Source: Mycolicibacterium bacteremicum | GTDB lineage: Bacteria > Actinomycetota > Actinomycetes > Mycobacteriales > Mycobacteriaceae | DNA length: 64,000 bases | Direction: 5' to 3' | NCBI RefSeq assembly: GCF_002086115.1 | Contig: NZ_MVHJ01000011.1 | Span: forward strand, 1 to 64,000 | Shown here: positions 34,450 to 42,967 of the stretch, one piece after another | How the letters are laid out: every line of letters begins with the position of its first letter | Numbering within the stretch: the first letter of the stretch is position 1 | Translations under genes and position numbers: made by a program | The notes under the pieces: generated by a model | What the model saw: only the letters and a program-made list of their open reading frames with translations | The model's database searches: none | Told to the model about the DNA's origin: nothing

Positions 34450-35988
34450 TCAGGTGAGCGAGTTCGCGACCAGCTTGTCCCGGGTGCCCAGCAGGTAGTA
34501 CACCGCGAAGCCGACGCCGCAGCCGATGAACCAGCTGTACTGGGCCGCGGTGGCCATCCCGGCGACGCTGCCGCCCAGCAGGACCGGGATGACCGCCAGT
34601 ACCGCACCCAGCACCGTGGCCAGCACCGCGACCCGGTTGTAACCCTTGGTGTACCAGTACTTTCCGGTGGACTCCATGGTGAACAGATCGTCGACGACCA
34701 CCTTCTGCCTGCGCACCAGGTAGTAGTCGGCGATCAGCACCCCGAACAGCGGGCCGATGAACGCGCCGAGTGTTTCCAGGGTGTAGTGGATGACCTCGGG
34801 GTTGGCGTACAGATTCCACGGCGTGATCAACACCGAGCCGACCGCGGCGATCATGCCGCCGGCCCGCCAACTGATGCGCTGCGGGCTCACATTGGAGAAG
34901 TCGAATGCCGGCGAGATGAAGTTGGCGACGATGTTGATACCGATGGTGGCGATGGTGAACGTCAACGCGCCCAGCACGATCGCGAAGGTGCTGTCGATAC
35001 GGGCCACCGTTTCCACCGGGTCGGTCAGCAGTTCGCCGAACACCGGCAGCGTCAGCGACGCGGTGACGACCACCAGCACCGAGAACACCAGGAAGTTCAC
35101 CGGCAGGCCCAGGAAGTTGCCCTTCTTCACCGCCGCGAAGGACTTGCCGTAGCGGGAGAAGTCGCCGAAGTTCAGCATCGGCCCGGAGAAGTAGGACACC
35201 ACCAGGGCGATGGCCCCCAGCATGACCGGCACGGCCGACCAACCGGTGTGCGTCACCGCGCCGAGGTTCAGGTCGATCGCCCCCCAGCCGGCCTTGTAGA
35301 TCAGGTATCCGCACAGGATGAACATCACGACATACACTGCCGGGCCGCAGAAGTCGATGAACTTGCGGATCGATTCCATGCCGCGCCAGAACACGCAGGC
35401 CTGCAGTACCCACAGCAGCAGGAAGCTGCACCACCCCAGCAGCGAGAGGCCGGCGAACCCGTAATCCTCGACCACCGCGTACGGCATCAACGCCGGGAAC
35501 AGTTTGAGCAGGACGACATCCAGGGCCGCAGACGCCAGATATGTCTGGATGCCGTACCAGGCCACCGCGATCAGACCGCGGATGATGGCCGGGATGTTGG
35601 CGCCCAGCACACCGAACACGGTGCGACAGATCACCGGGTAGGGCACCCCGGTGGCCTGGCTCGGCTTGGCGACCAGATTGCAGAAGAAGTAGACGATGGT
35701 GATGCCGACCAGCAGCGCCACCAACACCTGCCAGCTGGCCAGGCCGAGCGCGAACAGACTGCCTGCGGTGACATAGCCACCGACGCTGTGCACATCGGAC
35801 ATCCAGAAGGCGAAGATGTTGTAGGACGACCAGGTCTGCTTGCCCAGCGGGGCCAGGTCCTCATTGGTCAGCCGCGGGTCGTAGCCGGGCTTGATGACGC
35901 CGCCGCCGACCGGGTGACCGGCGGCTTCGACCATGTCACCGGCGGCTCCCGGCGGGGCGCTGTGTGCGGGTACAACGGTTTCGGTCAT
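34450..35988 (-). CDS. NCS1-family nucleobase/allantoin:cation symporter
   Basis: This 512-aa integral membrane protein has about 12 hydrophobic helices after a cytosolic N-terminus. NCS1 signatures are NEDLAPLGKQTWSSYNIFAF, FWMSDVHSVGGY and LNFGDFSRYGKS, followed by PEVIHYTLETLGAFIGPLFG. It imports a nucleobase, hydantoin, allantoin or a similar compound with Na+ or H+. A GntR regulator gene lies just upstream on the same strand. With urease and GlnR in the window it may feed nitrogen salvage, but the substrate is not shown. Confidence 0.9.
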   Translation of the reverse strand: MTETVVPAHSAPPGAAGDMVEAAGHPVGGGVIKPGYDPRLTNEDLAPLGKQTWSSYNIFAFWMSDVHSVGGYVTAGSLFALGLASWQVLVALLVGITIVYFFCNLVAKPSQATGVPYPVICRTVFGVLGANIPAIIRGLIAVAWYGIQTYLASAALDVVLLKLFPALMPYAVVEDYGFAGLSLLGWCSFLLLWVLQACVFWRGMESIRKFIDFCGPAVYVVMFILCGYLIYKAGWGAIDLNLGAVTHTGWSAVPVMLGAIALVVSYFSGPMLNFGDFSRYGKSFAAVKKGNFLGLPVNFLVFSVLVVVTASLTLPVFGELLTDPVETVARIDSTFAIVLGALTFTIATIGINIVANFISPAFDFSNVSPQRISWRAGGMIAAVGSVLITPWNLYANPEVIHYTLETLGAFIGPLFGVLIADYYLVRRQKVVVDDLFTMESTGKYWYTKGYNRVAVLATVLGAVLAVIPVLLGGSVAGMATAAQYSWFIGCGVGFAVYYLLGTRDKLVANSLT

Positions 35989-36071
35989 AAGTGCCGACTA
36001 TGCGACCGGTTTGTTTCGCCGCCGTTTCCGCCGACGCATCTTCTCGGTTGCGCCGCAAATATATTCCGCGG

Positions 36072-36773
36072 TCAGGCCAGCAGGCCGGTATCGCGCGGCA
36101 GCGTCGCGATGACCGAGTTCAGCCGTGCGGCGTGCTGCTCGGACACCGCGAGCAGCCGGTCGACGTCGCCGGCCAGGAAGGCCTCCAGCATGGCGCGGTG
36201 ATCGGCGTGCAACTCGGCCCGGTCGACCGGGCTGACATGCACCATCGACTGCACCGGTTCGGTGACGTTCCACGCACTTTCGAGCATGTGCAACAGCCGG
36301 TGCATCCGCGACGGCGCCGTCAACGCGGTGTGGAACTGTCGGCTGCCCCGGTGGTATGCGGTGCCGTCGCCGTCACGCAGCGCCTGTTCGAGACGCTGGT
36401 TGGCCAGCACGGCGGCCGCCCGGTCGGTGTCGGTCGCGTTGTGCACCGCGGCGGTCAGCGAGGCCGTCTCCAACGTCTCACGCACGATGTACATCTCGCG
36501 TAATTCCTGCGCGGTGAGCAGCGCGACCGTGTAACCGCCGTTGCGCCGGTGCGCGACCAGCCCCTCGCCCACCAGCGTCTTGAGCGCCTCCCTGATCGGG
36601 ATCTGACTGACCCCGAACACCTCGGCCACCTCGGCCAGCGGAATCGGGGAGCCCGGCGGCACGCCACCGTCGAGCACGGCGCGCCGCAGTTCGGTGAGGA
36701 TGCCCTGTTGCGAGGTGCCGGCGCGGTCGGCGACCAGGCACTCCAGCAGTGCCGAACGGCGCACCGGCGTCAT
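36072..36773 (-). CDS. GntR-family regulator, FCD (FadR C-terminal) domain
   Basis: This 233-aa protein has an N-terminal winged helix (IPLAEVAEVFGVSQIPIREA then LKTLVGEGLVAHRRNGGYTV) and a C-terminal all-helical FCD ligand domain (EMYIVRETLETASLTAA, with His residues near HTALTAPS and HADHRAMLEAF as likely metal ligands). ATG 36773 is 6 nt after TACCGT (minus strand, 36780-36785), which is preferred to a longer frame that overlaps the LLM gene. It probably controls the permease downstream. Confidence 0.9.
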   Translation of the reverse strand: MTPVRRSALLECLVADRAGTSQQGILTELRRAVLDGGVPPGSPIPLAEVAEVFGVSQIPIREALKTLVGEGLVAHRRNGGYTVALLTAQELREMYIVRETLETASLTAAVHNATDTDRAAAVLANQRLEQALRDGDGTAYHRGSRQFHTALTAPSRMHRLLHMLESAWNVTEPVQSMVHVSPVDRAELHADHRAMLEAFLAGDVDRLLAVSEQHAARLNSVIATLPRDTGLLA

Positions 36774-36811
36774 CGGTTCACGGTAGGCCGCCGATGTTGC
36801 CGCCGTGTTGC

Positions 36812-37726
36812 CTACAACGACGCGGTCACCTCCCACAGCGGGGCGAGCGCCGGCAGCGAATGATCCAGCGGGCTGAGCGCGACGTCGGTGGCTCCGGCAT
36901 CGAGATAGCGGCGCAGGTGTGCGCGGACCGTCTCGGCGTCACCGACCGCGGCCAGATCGGCGATGGAGTCGAGTTTCTCGCGCGCGATCACCTTCTGATA
37001 CGACGGGATGGTGCCGTAGAAGGCCAGGGTTTCGGCAGCCAGCGCGCGGCCCGCCTCGACGTCGTCGGTGACCAGTGCGGGCACCATCGCGATGATCCGC
37101 GGCGCGGGCCGGCCCGCGTCGGCGGCGGCCTTGCTGATGGTCGGCACGATGAACTCCCCGATGGTGCGCGGACCGGCCAGATACGGCAGGGTGCCGTCGG
37201 CCAGTTCGCCGGTGACCTGCAACGCCTTCGGGCCCATGGCGGCCACGTAGACCGGGACCGGGGTGCCACCGGCGACCGATACCGGCCACTCGGGAGCGGC
37301 GGTGAACTCGTCGCCGTGGAAGCCGACCACACCATCGTCGAAGATCGACCGCAGCACCTGCAGATGCTCGCGGAGCCGGCGCACCGGATTCGGCCACGAC
37401 CTACCGAACGCGTCCTCCTCGGGTTTGTGTGCGCCGAGGCCGATGCCGAGGCTGAAGTTGCCGTGCGTGGCGGCCTGCGCCGTCTGCGCCTGGGCCGCGA
37501 CGATCAGCGGGTGTCGCGGGTTGAGCGGGACGACCGAGGTACCGACACCGAGTCCGCGTACCGCGGCGCCGATCAGGCCGGCGAGGCCGATCGCGTCGTG
37601 GTCGAACTGCTGGGCGAGCCAGATCTGGCGGACCCCGGCGTCATGGGCCTGACGGGCCTGGCTGATGGCGTCGTCGACGTGGTTGGCGGATTGTCGGTTG
37701 GGAACGAGCACGATTCCGGTGGGCAT
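36812..37726 (-). CDS. LLM class F420-dependent oxidoreductase
   Basis: This 304-aa luciferase-like protein has IWLAQQFDHDAIGL, GTSVVPLNPRHPLIVAAQAQ and LGIGLGAHKPEEDAFG, then PVYVAAMGPKALQVTGELAD, the phosphate-binding segment of F420 enzymes. Substrate unknown. It heads the LLM-GntR-permease run on the minus strand (gap of 38 bp to GntR). Confidence 0.88.
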   Translation of the reverse strand: MPTGIVLVPNRQSANHVDDAISQARQAHDAGVRQIWLAQQFDHDAIGLAGLIGAAVRGLGVGTSVVPLNPRHPLIVAAQAQTAQAATHGNFSLGIGLGAHKPEEDAFGRSWPNPVRRLREHLQVLRSIFDDGVVGFHGDEFTAAPEWPVSVAGGTPVPVYVAAMGPKALQVTGELADGTLPYLAGPRTIGEFIVPTISKAAADAGRPAPRIIAMVPALVTDDVEAGRALAAETLAFYGTIPSYQKVIAREKLDSIADLAAVGDAETVRAHLRRYLDAGATDVALSPLDHSLPALAPLWEVTASL

Positions 37727-37780
37727 ACACCGGTCAGCGACCAGCCGTAGCCCAGAATTCCGTTTGCCTCGCGTTGATTC

Positions 37781-38218
37781 CTAGCCGTAGAACCGGCTGA
37801 CCCGGGCGCGCAGCCGGTCGAGGGCCGCGTCGAGCACCAGCTTCTTGGCGCGCCGGATCAGGAACTCCGGGATGGGCGCGGCCAGATCGATGATCAGGTC
37901 GAAGCGGACCCGCGTGCGATCGCCCTCGCGGATCAGCTTGTACTCACCGTGCTGACCGCGCTGCTGGAAGGTGTCCTGGGCGTCCCAGACCATCCAGTCG
38001 TCACCCCAGTGGTATTCCAGCATCTCCTTGTCGGTGATGCCCATGATCTTCACGGTGGCCTTGACGTGATGGGGTCTGCCGTCGGGGTGACGGTCCACCA
38101 CCTCGGTGGCCCTGTGCAGGGTCGACCAGGTCGGCACCTCGTCGATGTCGGCGAGCGCATCCAGGATCGCCTCCGGCGAGGCGTCGAAGAGGAGTTCTCT
38201 CGACGCTCTGACAGCCAT
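37781..38218 (-). CDS. SRPBCC (START-like/polyketide cyclase) family protein, Rv0856/Rv0857-like
   Basis: This 145-aa helix-grip protein reads SRELLFDASPEAILDALADI at the N-terminus and HPDGRPHHVKATVKIMGITD, then a C-terminal helix with FLIRRAKKLVLDAALDRL. It resembles the other SRPBCC at 39384-39824, suggesting tandem duplication around far. The fold binds a hydrophobic ligand. ATG 38218 is 6 nt after TATATT (minus strand, 38225-38230), so it is leaderless, with an operator-like palindrome upstream. Confidence 0.88.
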   Translation of the reverse strand: MAVRASRELLFDASPEAILDALADIDEVPTWSTLHRATEVVDRHPDGRPHHVKATVKIMGITDKEMLEYHWGDDWMVWDAQDTFQQRGQHGEYKLIREGDRTRVRFDLIIDLAAPIPEFLIRRAKKLVLDAALDRLRARVSRFYG

Positions 38219-38227
38219 CAGGCAAAT

Positions 38228-38243
38228 ATAAGACGGGTCTTAT
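38228..38243. promoter_or_regulatory. Operator-like palindrome at the SRPBCC promoter
   Basis: ATAAGAC-GG-GTCTTAT has perfect 7-bp arms and overlaps the TATATT -10, 10 bp upstream of the start codon. It should repress the SRPBCC gene if a TetR-like protein binds. No regulator gene is next to it. Confidence 0.5.
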
Positions 38244-38307
38244 TTTCTCGCAAGGATTTGACCGAACTGGTTTTTGATAATTGACGATTCTGCAGGCAGC
38301 AAAGGCG

Positions 38308-39387
38308 CTACCAATCCAGGTCGACGATCGGGGTGGTGTGCTGCGGCGGCGTGCCCACCGGACCGGCCGGGGTGCGCGAGAATCGCGGTGCCGGAGCGGC
38401 CTGCCGCACCCCGTCGACATCGACCAGCGTGTGACGGGTCAGCAGGTGAGCGCTGTCGGCGGCCTCCGCCCAGGTCAGCACCGGGGTGACGCAGGCGTCG
38501 GTGCCGTCGAACACGGCGACCCACTCGTCGCGCGTGCGCTCGGCGAACCTGGCCTCGAACACTTCCCGCAGCTGCGGCCAGCGATCGCGGTCGAATTGGC
38601 CGGGCAGCCCATCGGCGCTGAGCCCGAGCCCGGTCAGCAGGGCGGCGAAGAACTGCGGCTCGATCGAGCCGACCGCGAGGTACCCACCGTCGGCGGCCGC
38701 ATAGGTCCGGTAGAACGGGGCGCCGCCGTCGAGCAGAAACGATTCCCGTTGGTCGGCAAGCGATCCCGTCGCCTTCATGGTCCACATCATCTGGGCCAGC
38801 ATGCTGACCCCGTCGACCATGGCGGCATCGATCACCTGTCCGGTACCGGATCGCTCGCGTTCGTAGAGTGCGGCCAAGATGCCGGCCAGCACCAGCATGG
38901 AGCCCCCTCCGAAATCGGCCACCAGATTCAGCGGCGCGACCGGCGGCCGGTCGCGGTATCCGATGGCACTCAGCACACCGGTCTGGGACAGATAGTTGAT
39001 GTCGTGGCCCGCGGTCTGCGCCAGCGGCCCGTCCTGCCCCCACCCGGTGATCCGGGCGTAGATGAGTCGCGGATTCACCGCGGTGCACTCGTCGGGCCCG
39101 ATGCCCAGCCGTTCACAGGTGCCGGGCCGGAAGCAGTCCAGCAGCACATCGGCCTTCGCGATGAGGTCGAGTAGCACCTGCGGTTCGCGCTTGACGTCCA
39201 GGTCGACGACGCGCTTGCCGCGGTGCAGCAGATCGACGTTCTCGGCGGGCATCTGCAGCGAACCCGGCCGTCGGACGCGAACCACATCGGCCCCCAGATC
39301 GGCGAGCATCATCGCCGCATGCGGACCGGGTCCGATACCGCCGAGTTCGACCACCCGGACACCGGCGAGCGGACCGCCGCCGGTCAC
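38308..39387 (-). CDS. far: CaiB/BaiF CoA-transferase family III protein (Rv0855/far-like, alpha-methylacyl-CoA racemase type)
   Basis: This 359-aa protein matches Rv0855 in length as recalled. It reads LAGVRVVELGGIGPGPHAAM, MLADLGADVVRVRRPG, LIYARITGWGQDGPL and AGHDINYLSQTGVLSAIG, the last containing the His and Asp region of racemases. It probably acts on 2-methyl-branched or sterol side-chain acyl-CoA. GTG 39387 overlaps the stop of the SRPBCC gene (GTGA at 39384-39387). Confidence 0.9.
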   Translation of the reverse strand: MTGGGPLAGVRVVELGGIGPGPHAAMMLADLGADVVRVRRPGSLQMPAENVDLLHRGKRVVDLDVKREPQVLLDLIAKADVLLDCFRPGTCERLGIGPDECTAVNPRLIYARITGWGQDGPLAQTAGHDINYLSQTGVLSAIGYRDRPPVAPLNLVADFGGGSMLVLAGILAALYERERSGTGQVIDAAMVDGVSMLAQMMWTMKATGSLADQRESFLLDGGAPFYRTYAAADGGYLAVGSIEPQFFAALLTGLGLSADGLPGQFDRDRWPQLREVFEARFAERTRDEWVAVFDGTDACVTPVLTWAEAADSAHLLTRHTLVDVDGVRQAAPAPRFSRTPAGPVGTPPQHTTPIVDLDW

Positions 39388-39824
39388 CCCTTCTTGACCT
39401 TGAGCACCTGCTTGCGCAGTCCCTCGGTGGCCACGTCGATTGCACCGGACATGACCTTCTTGAGGATGAAGCCGGGCATCGGGATCGCCAGGTCGATGGT
39501 CATGTCGAAGCGGACGCGGGTCTTGTCGCCCTCGGGGGTCAGCGTGTAGCTGCACTCCTGGGATTTCAGCTGGCTGGCCTTGACCAGCACCCAGCTGACC
39601 TTGTTCTCCTCCCAGGTGTAGTCGATGGTCAGGGCATCGCTGATGCCGACGGTCTTGATGGTCTGGATGACGCGGTGCGGGCGGCCCTGCGCGTCGCGGT
39701 CGACCACCTCGGCCTTCTGATACTGGGGTGACCACGACGGGGTGGACTCGACGTCGGCGACGACGGCGAGGATCTCCTCCGGGGTCGCCTCGATGAGCAC
39801 ATCACGGGAAACGGTGGTTGCCAT
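39384..39824 (-). CDS. SRPBCC family protein (Rv0854-like)
   Basis: This 146-aa protein reads SRDVLIEATPEEILAVVADV, DAQGRPHRVIQTIKTVGISD and PMPGFILKKVMSGAIDVATE, the same blocks as the SRPBCC at 37781. It is coupled to far by GTGA overlap. ATG 39824 is 6 nt after TAGTGT (minus strand, 39831-39836), so it is leaderless. It may present or sense a hydrophobic substrate for Far (inference). Confidence 0.9.
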   Translation of the reverse strand: MATTVSRDVLIEATPEEILAVVADVESTPSWSPQYQKAEVVDRDAQGRPHRVIQTIKTVGISDALTIDYTWEENKVSWVLVKASQLKSQECSYTLTPEGDKTRVRFDMTIDLAIPMPGFILKKVMSGAIDVATEGLRKQVLKVKKG

Positions 39825-39910
39825 GGCCCGACACTAACCACCGCGCCGGACCTCGACCGGCGAAACCCGCCAGGCCGTGCGGGCAATCCTGCGGGCATAG
39901 ACTCAGCTCC

Positions 39911-40258
39911 GTGGACGTCGATCCTTCCGCACCCCCGTCCGGCAGCGGCTGCGTGGAGTGCGATGCAGACGGGGGCTGGTGGGTACATCTGCGTCGCTGC
40001 GCCGCGTGCGGGCACGTCGGATGTTGTGATGACTCGCTGGCCAGGCACGCCTCGGCACACTGGCGCGAGACCGGGCATCCGATCATCCGCAGTTTCGAAC
40101 CGGGCGAGGACTGGTTCTGGGATTACGCCACCAACCAGTACTACGACGGACCGGAACTGGCCGCGCCACAGGCCCATCCCGCGGACCAACCGGTGCCGGG
40201 ACCACGCGCACGGGTACCGGCCGACTGGATGGCGCAACTGCAGAGCCGGGATCGCTGA
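39911..40258 (+). CDS. UBP-type zinc-finger protein
   Basis: This 115-aa protein has the UBP zinc finger: CVECDADGGWWVHLRRCAAC, then CGHVGCCDDSLARHASAHWRETGHPI, i.e. Cys and His pairs for two to three Zn ions. EPGEDWFWDYATNQYYDGPE follows. In eukaryotes this finger binds ubiquitin C-termini. In mycobacteria the partner is unknown. GTG 39911 is 7 nt after TAGACT (39898-39903), which fixes a leaderless start. The CDF gene follows after 6 bp. Confidence 0.85.
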   Translation: MDVDPSAPPSGSGCVECDADGGWWVHLRRCAACGHVGCCDDSLARHASAHWRETGHPIIRSFEPGEDWFWDYATNQYYDGPELAAPQAHPADQPVPGPRARVPADWMAQLQSRDR

Positions 40259-40264
40259 CCCGTC

Positions 40265-41212
40265 GTGGTCAAATCGGGAGGCGGCGACAGCACACTCACC
40301 GTGATGGTGGCGTTCGCCGCGAATCTGGCCGTCGCCGTGGCCAAGAGCTTCGCGGCGGTGGTCTCCGGGTCGGCATCGATGGTCGCCGAGGCCGCACATT
40401 CCTGGGCCGATGCCGGCAATGAGGTGTTCCTGCTCATCGCGACCCGGCGCAGCACCCGCAAGGCCGACCGGCGCCGGCCCCTCGGGTACGGCCGGGAGGC
40501 CTATGTCTGGTCGCTGCTCGCCGCCGTCGGGCTGTTCGTCGTCGGGGCGGCGGTGTCGATCTGGCACGGGGTCACCGAATTGCTGCACGGAGAGCAGGGC
40601 GCCGAGGATTACCGCATCGCCTATGTCGTCCTCGCGATCGCCTTCGTCCTGGAGGGGGTGTCCTGGTTGCAGGCCATCCGTCAATTGCGCAGCGACGCGC
40701 GGGCTTTCGACAGCGACGTGCTGCGGTACGCGTTCGAGACATCGGACCCGACGGTCCGCGCGGTGTTCGCCGAGGACAGCGCCGCGCTGATCGGTATCGT
40801 CATCGCCTTCGGCGGGATCCTGCTGCACCAGCTCACCGGCGATGTGGTGTGGGATGCGGTCGGCTCCATCCTGGTCGGTCTGTTGCTCGCCGTCGTCGCC
40901 GTGGTGCTGATCAACCGCAACCGGATCTTTCTGACCGGTGAGGGCGGACCGCCGCGGTTGCAGCAGGCGCTCTCGGAGCGGTTGGCGAGTTTTCCCGAGG
41001 TCGCCGGGGTCCGGTTCCTGCGGCCCGAGTTCATCGGCCCCAAACAGATCTTCGTGATCGCGAGCGTGGACCTGGTCGGCGATGCGGTCGAGTCGTCGGT
41101 GGCCCGCACGCTGCGCATGCTGGAGCACCGGTTCGAGGACTCCGCGCCGGAGATCATCGAGGTGGTGCTGACCGTTTCCGAGCCCGACGAAGCGGGTACC
41201 GAACCGTGGTGA
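40265..41212 (+). CDS. Cation diffusion facilitator (CDF) family transporter
   Basis: This 315-aa membrane protein has about six hydrophobic helices. Metal-site patterns are SMVAEAAHSWADAGNEVFLL (His/Asp in helix 2) and FAEDSAALIGIVIAFGG (Glu-Asp in helix 5). The cytosolic C-terminal domain runs from about residue 220. It should export a divalent metal such as Zn or Fe/Mn. The UBP zinc-finger gene lies 6 bp upstream, and a 48-aa acidic ORF overlaps its stop. Confidence 0.9.
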   Translation: MVKSGGGDSTLTVMVAFAANLAVAVAKSFAAVVSGSASMVAEAAHSWADAGNEVFLLIATRRSTRKADRRRPLGYGREAYVWSLLAAVGLFVVGAAVSIWHGVTELLHGEQGAEDYRIAYVVLAIAFVLEGVSWLQAIRQLRSDARAFDSDVLRYAFETSDPTVRAVFAEDSAALIGIVIAFGGILLHQLTGDVVWDAVGSILVGLLLAVVAVVLINRNRIFLTGEGGPPRLQQALSERLASFPEVAGVRFLRPEFIGPKQIFVIASVDLVGDAVESSVARTLRMLEHRFEDSAPEIIEVVLTVSEPDEAGTEPW

Positions 41213-41355
41213 GCGCAGATCCCAAGACCACCGAGTCAGATGCGGGTAAAGAGGGCGCCGAGGACGATGTCCTGAGCGACCCGGCCAAGGGGGCCGAGGA
41301 TCGGTCGGACTGGACCGATGAGGGCGGCGCGCCGGCCGGCGAAGAGCACGCCTAA
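41209..41355 (+). CDS. 48-aa acidic small protein coupled to the CDF transporter
   Basis: GTG 41209 overlaps the CDF stop (GTGA). The frame encodes 48 residues rich in Asp, Glu, Lys and Gly, with DDVLSDPAKGAEDRSDWTDE in the middle and HA at the end. There is no hydrophobic segment. Its TAA overlaps the stop of the convergent desaturase gene (CTAA at 41352-41355). It could be a metal-binding or disordered accessory protein. Function unknown. Confidence 0.6.
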   Translation: MSADPKTTESDAGKEGAEDDVLSDPAKGAEDRSDWTDEGGAPAGEEHA

Positions 41356-42917
41356 CGCAGGTCCGCCAGCGCGGCCTGCGCCGCGTTGTATCCGGGGATG
41401 AAGGTGATGCCCGGGCCGCCGTGACACCCGGCGCTACCCAGGTACAGGCCGTCGATCGGGATGGGCTGGTCGAGATGGCCTTTCGGACCGGGTCGGTTCG
41501 GTCCCATCTGCTCGGGGTGGATCAGCCCGTGGCAGTAATCGCCCCCGGGGGCGCCGAACATGGTGCCCATGTGCTTCGGTGTGAACGTGGTGTGCCGGAT
41601 GATGCGCCGCTCGAAATCCGGTGCCAGCCGGGTGATCTTGTCGATGACGCGCTGCCCCATCTGCGCCTTCAGATCGCCGTAGGACGCGTCGGACCCCTCG
41701 ACCGGGAACCACAGCGAGAACGCCGACACCGCATGCTTACCGGGCGGGGCGAGGTCGGGATCCTGCACCGAGGGTAGTTGCATGGCGATCGCCGGGTCGG
41801 CCGGGACGATGCCGCGGCGGCAGTCCTCCCATTGCTGCTGCAGTTCCTCGGGGGTGTTGAACAGGCCGATCGCCGACTGCAGCGCAGGGTCGTTGAGCAT
41901 GTCGTAGGGGTCGGCGAAGGTCGGTAGGCCATCGAGGGCGAAGTGCATCTGCAGATAGCTTCCGCGGTGGTCGACGCGGGCGAAGCGCTCACGCACCTCG
42001 CCCGGGAGCACACCGGGATCGAGCATCCCGGTGATGGTGGCATCGGGCGCGACGCCCGAAACGACGATCGGCGCGCTCAGCTGCGAGCCGTCCTCCAGTC
42101 GTACCCCGGTGACGCGACCGCCTGCGGTCAGGATCTCCTGCACCGTCGCCCGCAGCCGCAGCTCTCCTCCGCCGTCGACCAGCAGATCACGCAGATGTGT
42201 TGTCAGAGCACCTATCCCACCGCGCAGCTTCTTCATCAGCACGGCGTTCTCGTCGGGCACCGCCAGCCCGAAGGCCAGCGCGGCCGCGCTGCCCGGGGTG
42301 GCTGGAGCGCGGTAGGTGGTGTTGACCGCCAGGAAGGACAGCATGCCGCGCAGGGCGCCGTGCTTCTCGGCATCGGGCAGGTAGCGGTCGAGCACATCGG
42401 TGACCGAGCCGAACAGCATGTCGGTGATGGCGCCGCGTTCGAATTCGTTACCGGCGCAGGCATACATCTCGTCGAGGGTCTTGGGCGGCCGGCCGGCGTC
42501 GAACCGGCCCAGCGCGCGCGTCGGCGCCTGGCTCCAGGCCATCAGCCCGGCCATCCCGTTGACCGCTTCGGCACCGTGCACCTCGTTGAGGTGGGTGAGC
42601 AGTTTCATCGGGTCGGTGTAATAGATCACCGGATCGTCGCCGATACCGCGCAGCGATACCGACATCACCTCGACGTCGATGGTCGGCAGCGCGTCCAGCC
42701 CGAGCTCGCGGCTCACCACCGCCGATGTGGGGAACTGCAGCGACCCGGCGATCTCGAACCGGTAGCCATCGAAAAGCTCGACGGTGGAGGCCGTTCCGCC
42801 GGCATAGAGCTTGGCGTCCAGGCACAGGGTGCGCAGTCCCGCGCGTTGCAGCAGTGCGGCGGCGGCCAGACCGTTGTGGCCCGCACCGATGACGATGGCA
42901 TCGAAGCTGTCCGACAT
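41352..42917 (-). CDS. Phytoene-desaturase-like FAD/NAD(P)-dependent oxidoreductase
   Basis: This 521-aa protein has the N-terminal dinucleotide fold IVIGAGHNGLAAAALLQRAG and LCLDAKLYAGGTAST, a central RGGIGALTTHLRDLLVDGGG and a C-terminal GLYLGSAGCHGGPGITFIPG typical of carotenoid desaturase/CrtI-like flavoproteins and retinol-saturase relatives. Substrate unknown. A perfect 22-bp palindrome and a TetR gene lie directly upstream, so it is probably induced by a hydrophobic ligand. Confidence 0.9.
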   Translation of the reverse strand: MSDSFDAIVIGAGHNGLAAAALLQRAGLRTLCLDAKLYAGGTASTVELFDGYRFEIAGSLQFPTSAVVSRELGLDALPTIDVEVMSVSLRGIGDDPVIYYTDPMKLLTHLNEVHGAEAVNGMAGLMAWSQAPTRALGRFDAGRPPKTLDEMYACAGNEFERGAITDMLFGSVTDVLDRYLPDAEKHGALRGMLSFLAVNTTYRAPATPGSAAALAFGLAVPDENAVLMKKLRGGIGALTTHLRDLLVDGGGELRLRATVQEILTAGGRVTGVRLEDGSQLSAPIVVSGVAPDATITGMLDPGVLPGEVRERFARVDHRGSYLQMHFALDGLPTFADPYDMLNDPALQSAIGLFNTPEELQQQWEDCRRGIVPADPAIAMQLPSVQDPDLAPPGKHAVSAFSLWFPVEGSDASYGDLKAQMGQRVIDKITRLAPDFERRIIRHTTFTPKHMGTMFGAPGGDYCHGLIHPEQMGPNRPGPKGHLDQPIPIDGLYLGSAGCHGGPGITFIPGYNAAQAALADLR

Positions 42918-42944
42918 TCACCGAGGCTGACACCCGGCACCACG

Positions 42945-42964
42945 TTTTGTCAATATTGACAAAA
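42945..42964. promoter_or_regulatory. Perfect palindromic TetR operator upstream of the desaturase-like gene
   Basis: TTTTGTCAATATTGACAAAA is a perfect 20-bp palindrome (22 bp counting the flanking G and C). It sits between the TetR stop and the desaturase start on the same strand, about 27 bp before the start codon. Confidence 0.75.
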
Positions 42965-42967
42965 CTT

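Noticed and set aside
34786-36201. 471-codon plus-strand frame over the NCS1 permease
   Set aside because: The opposite frame has twelve clear membrane helices. This one is His/Gln/Arg-rich and unstructured.
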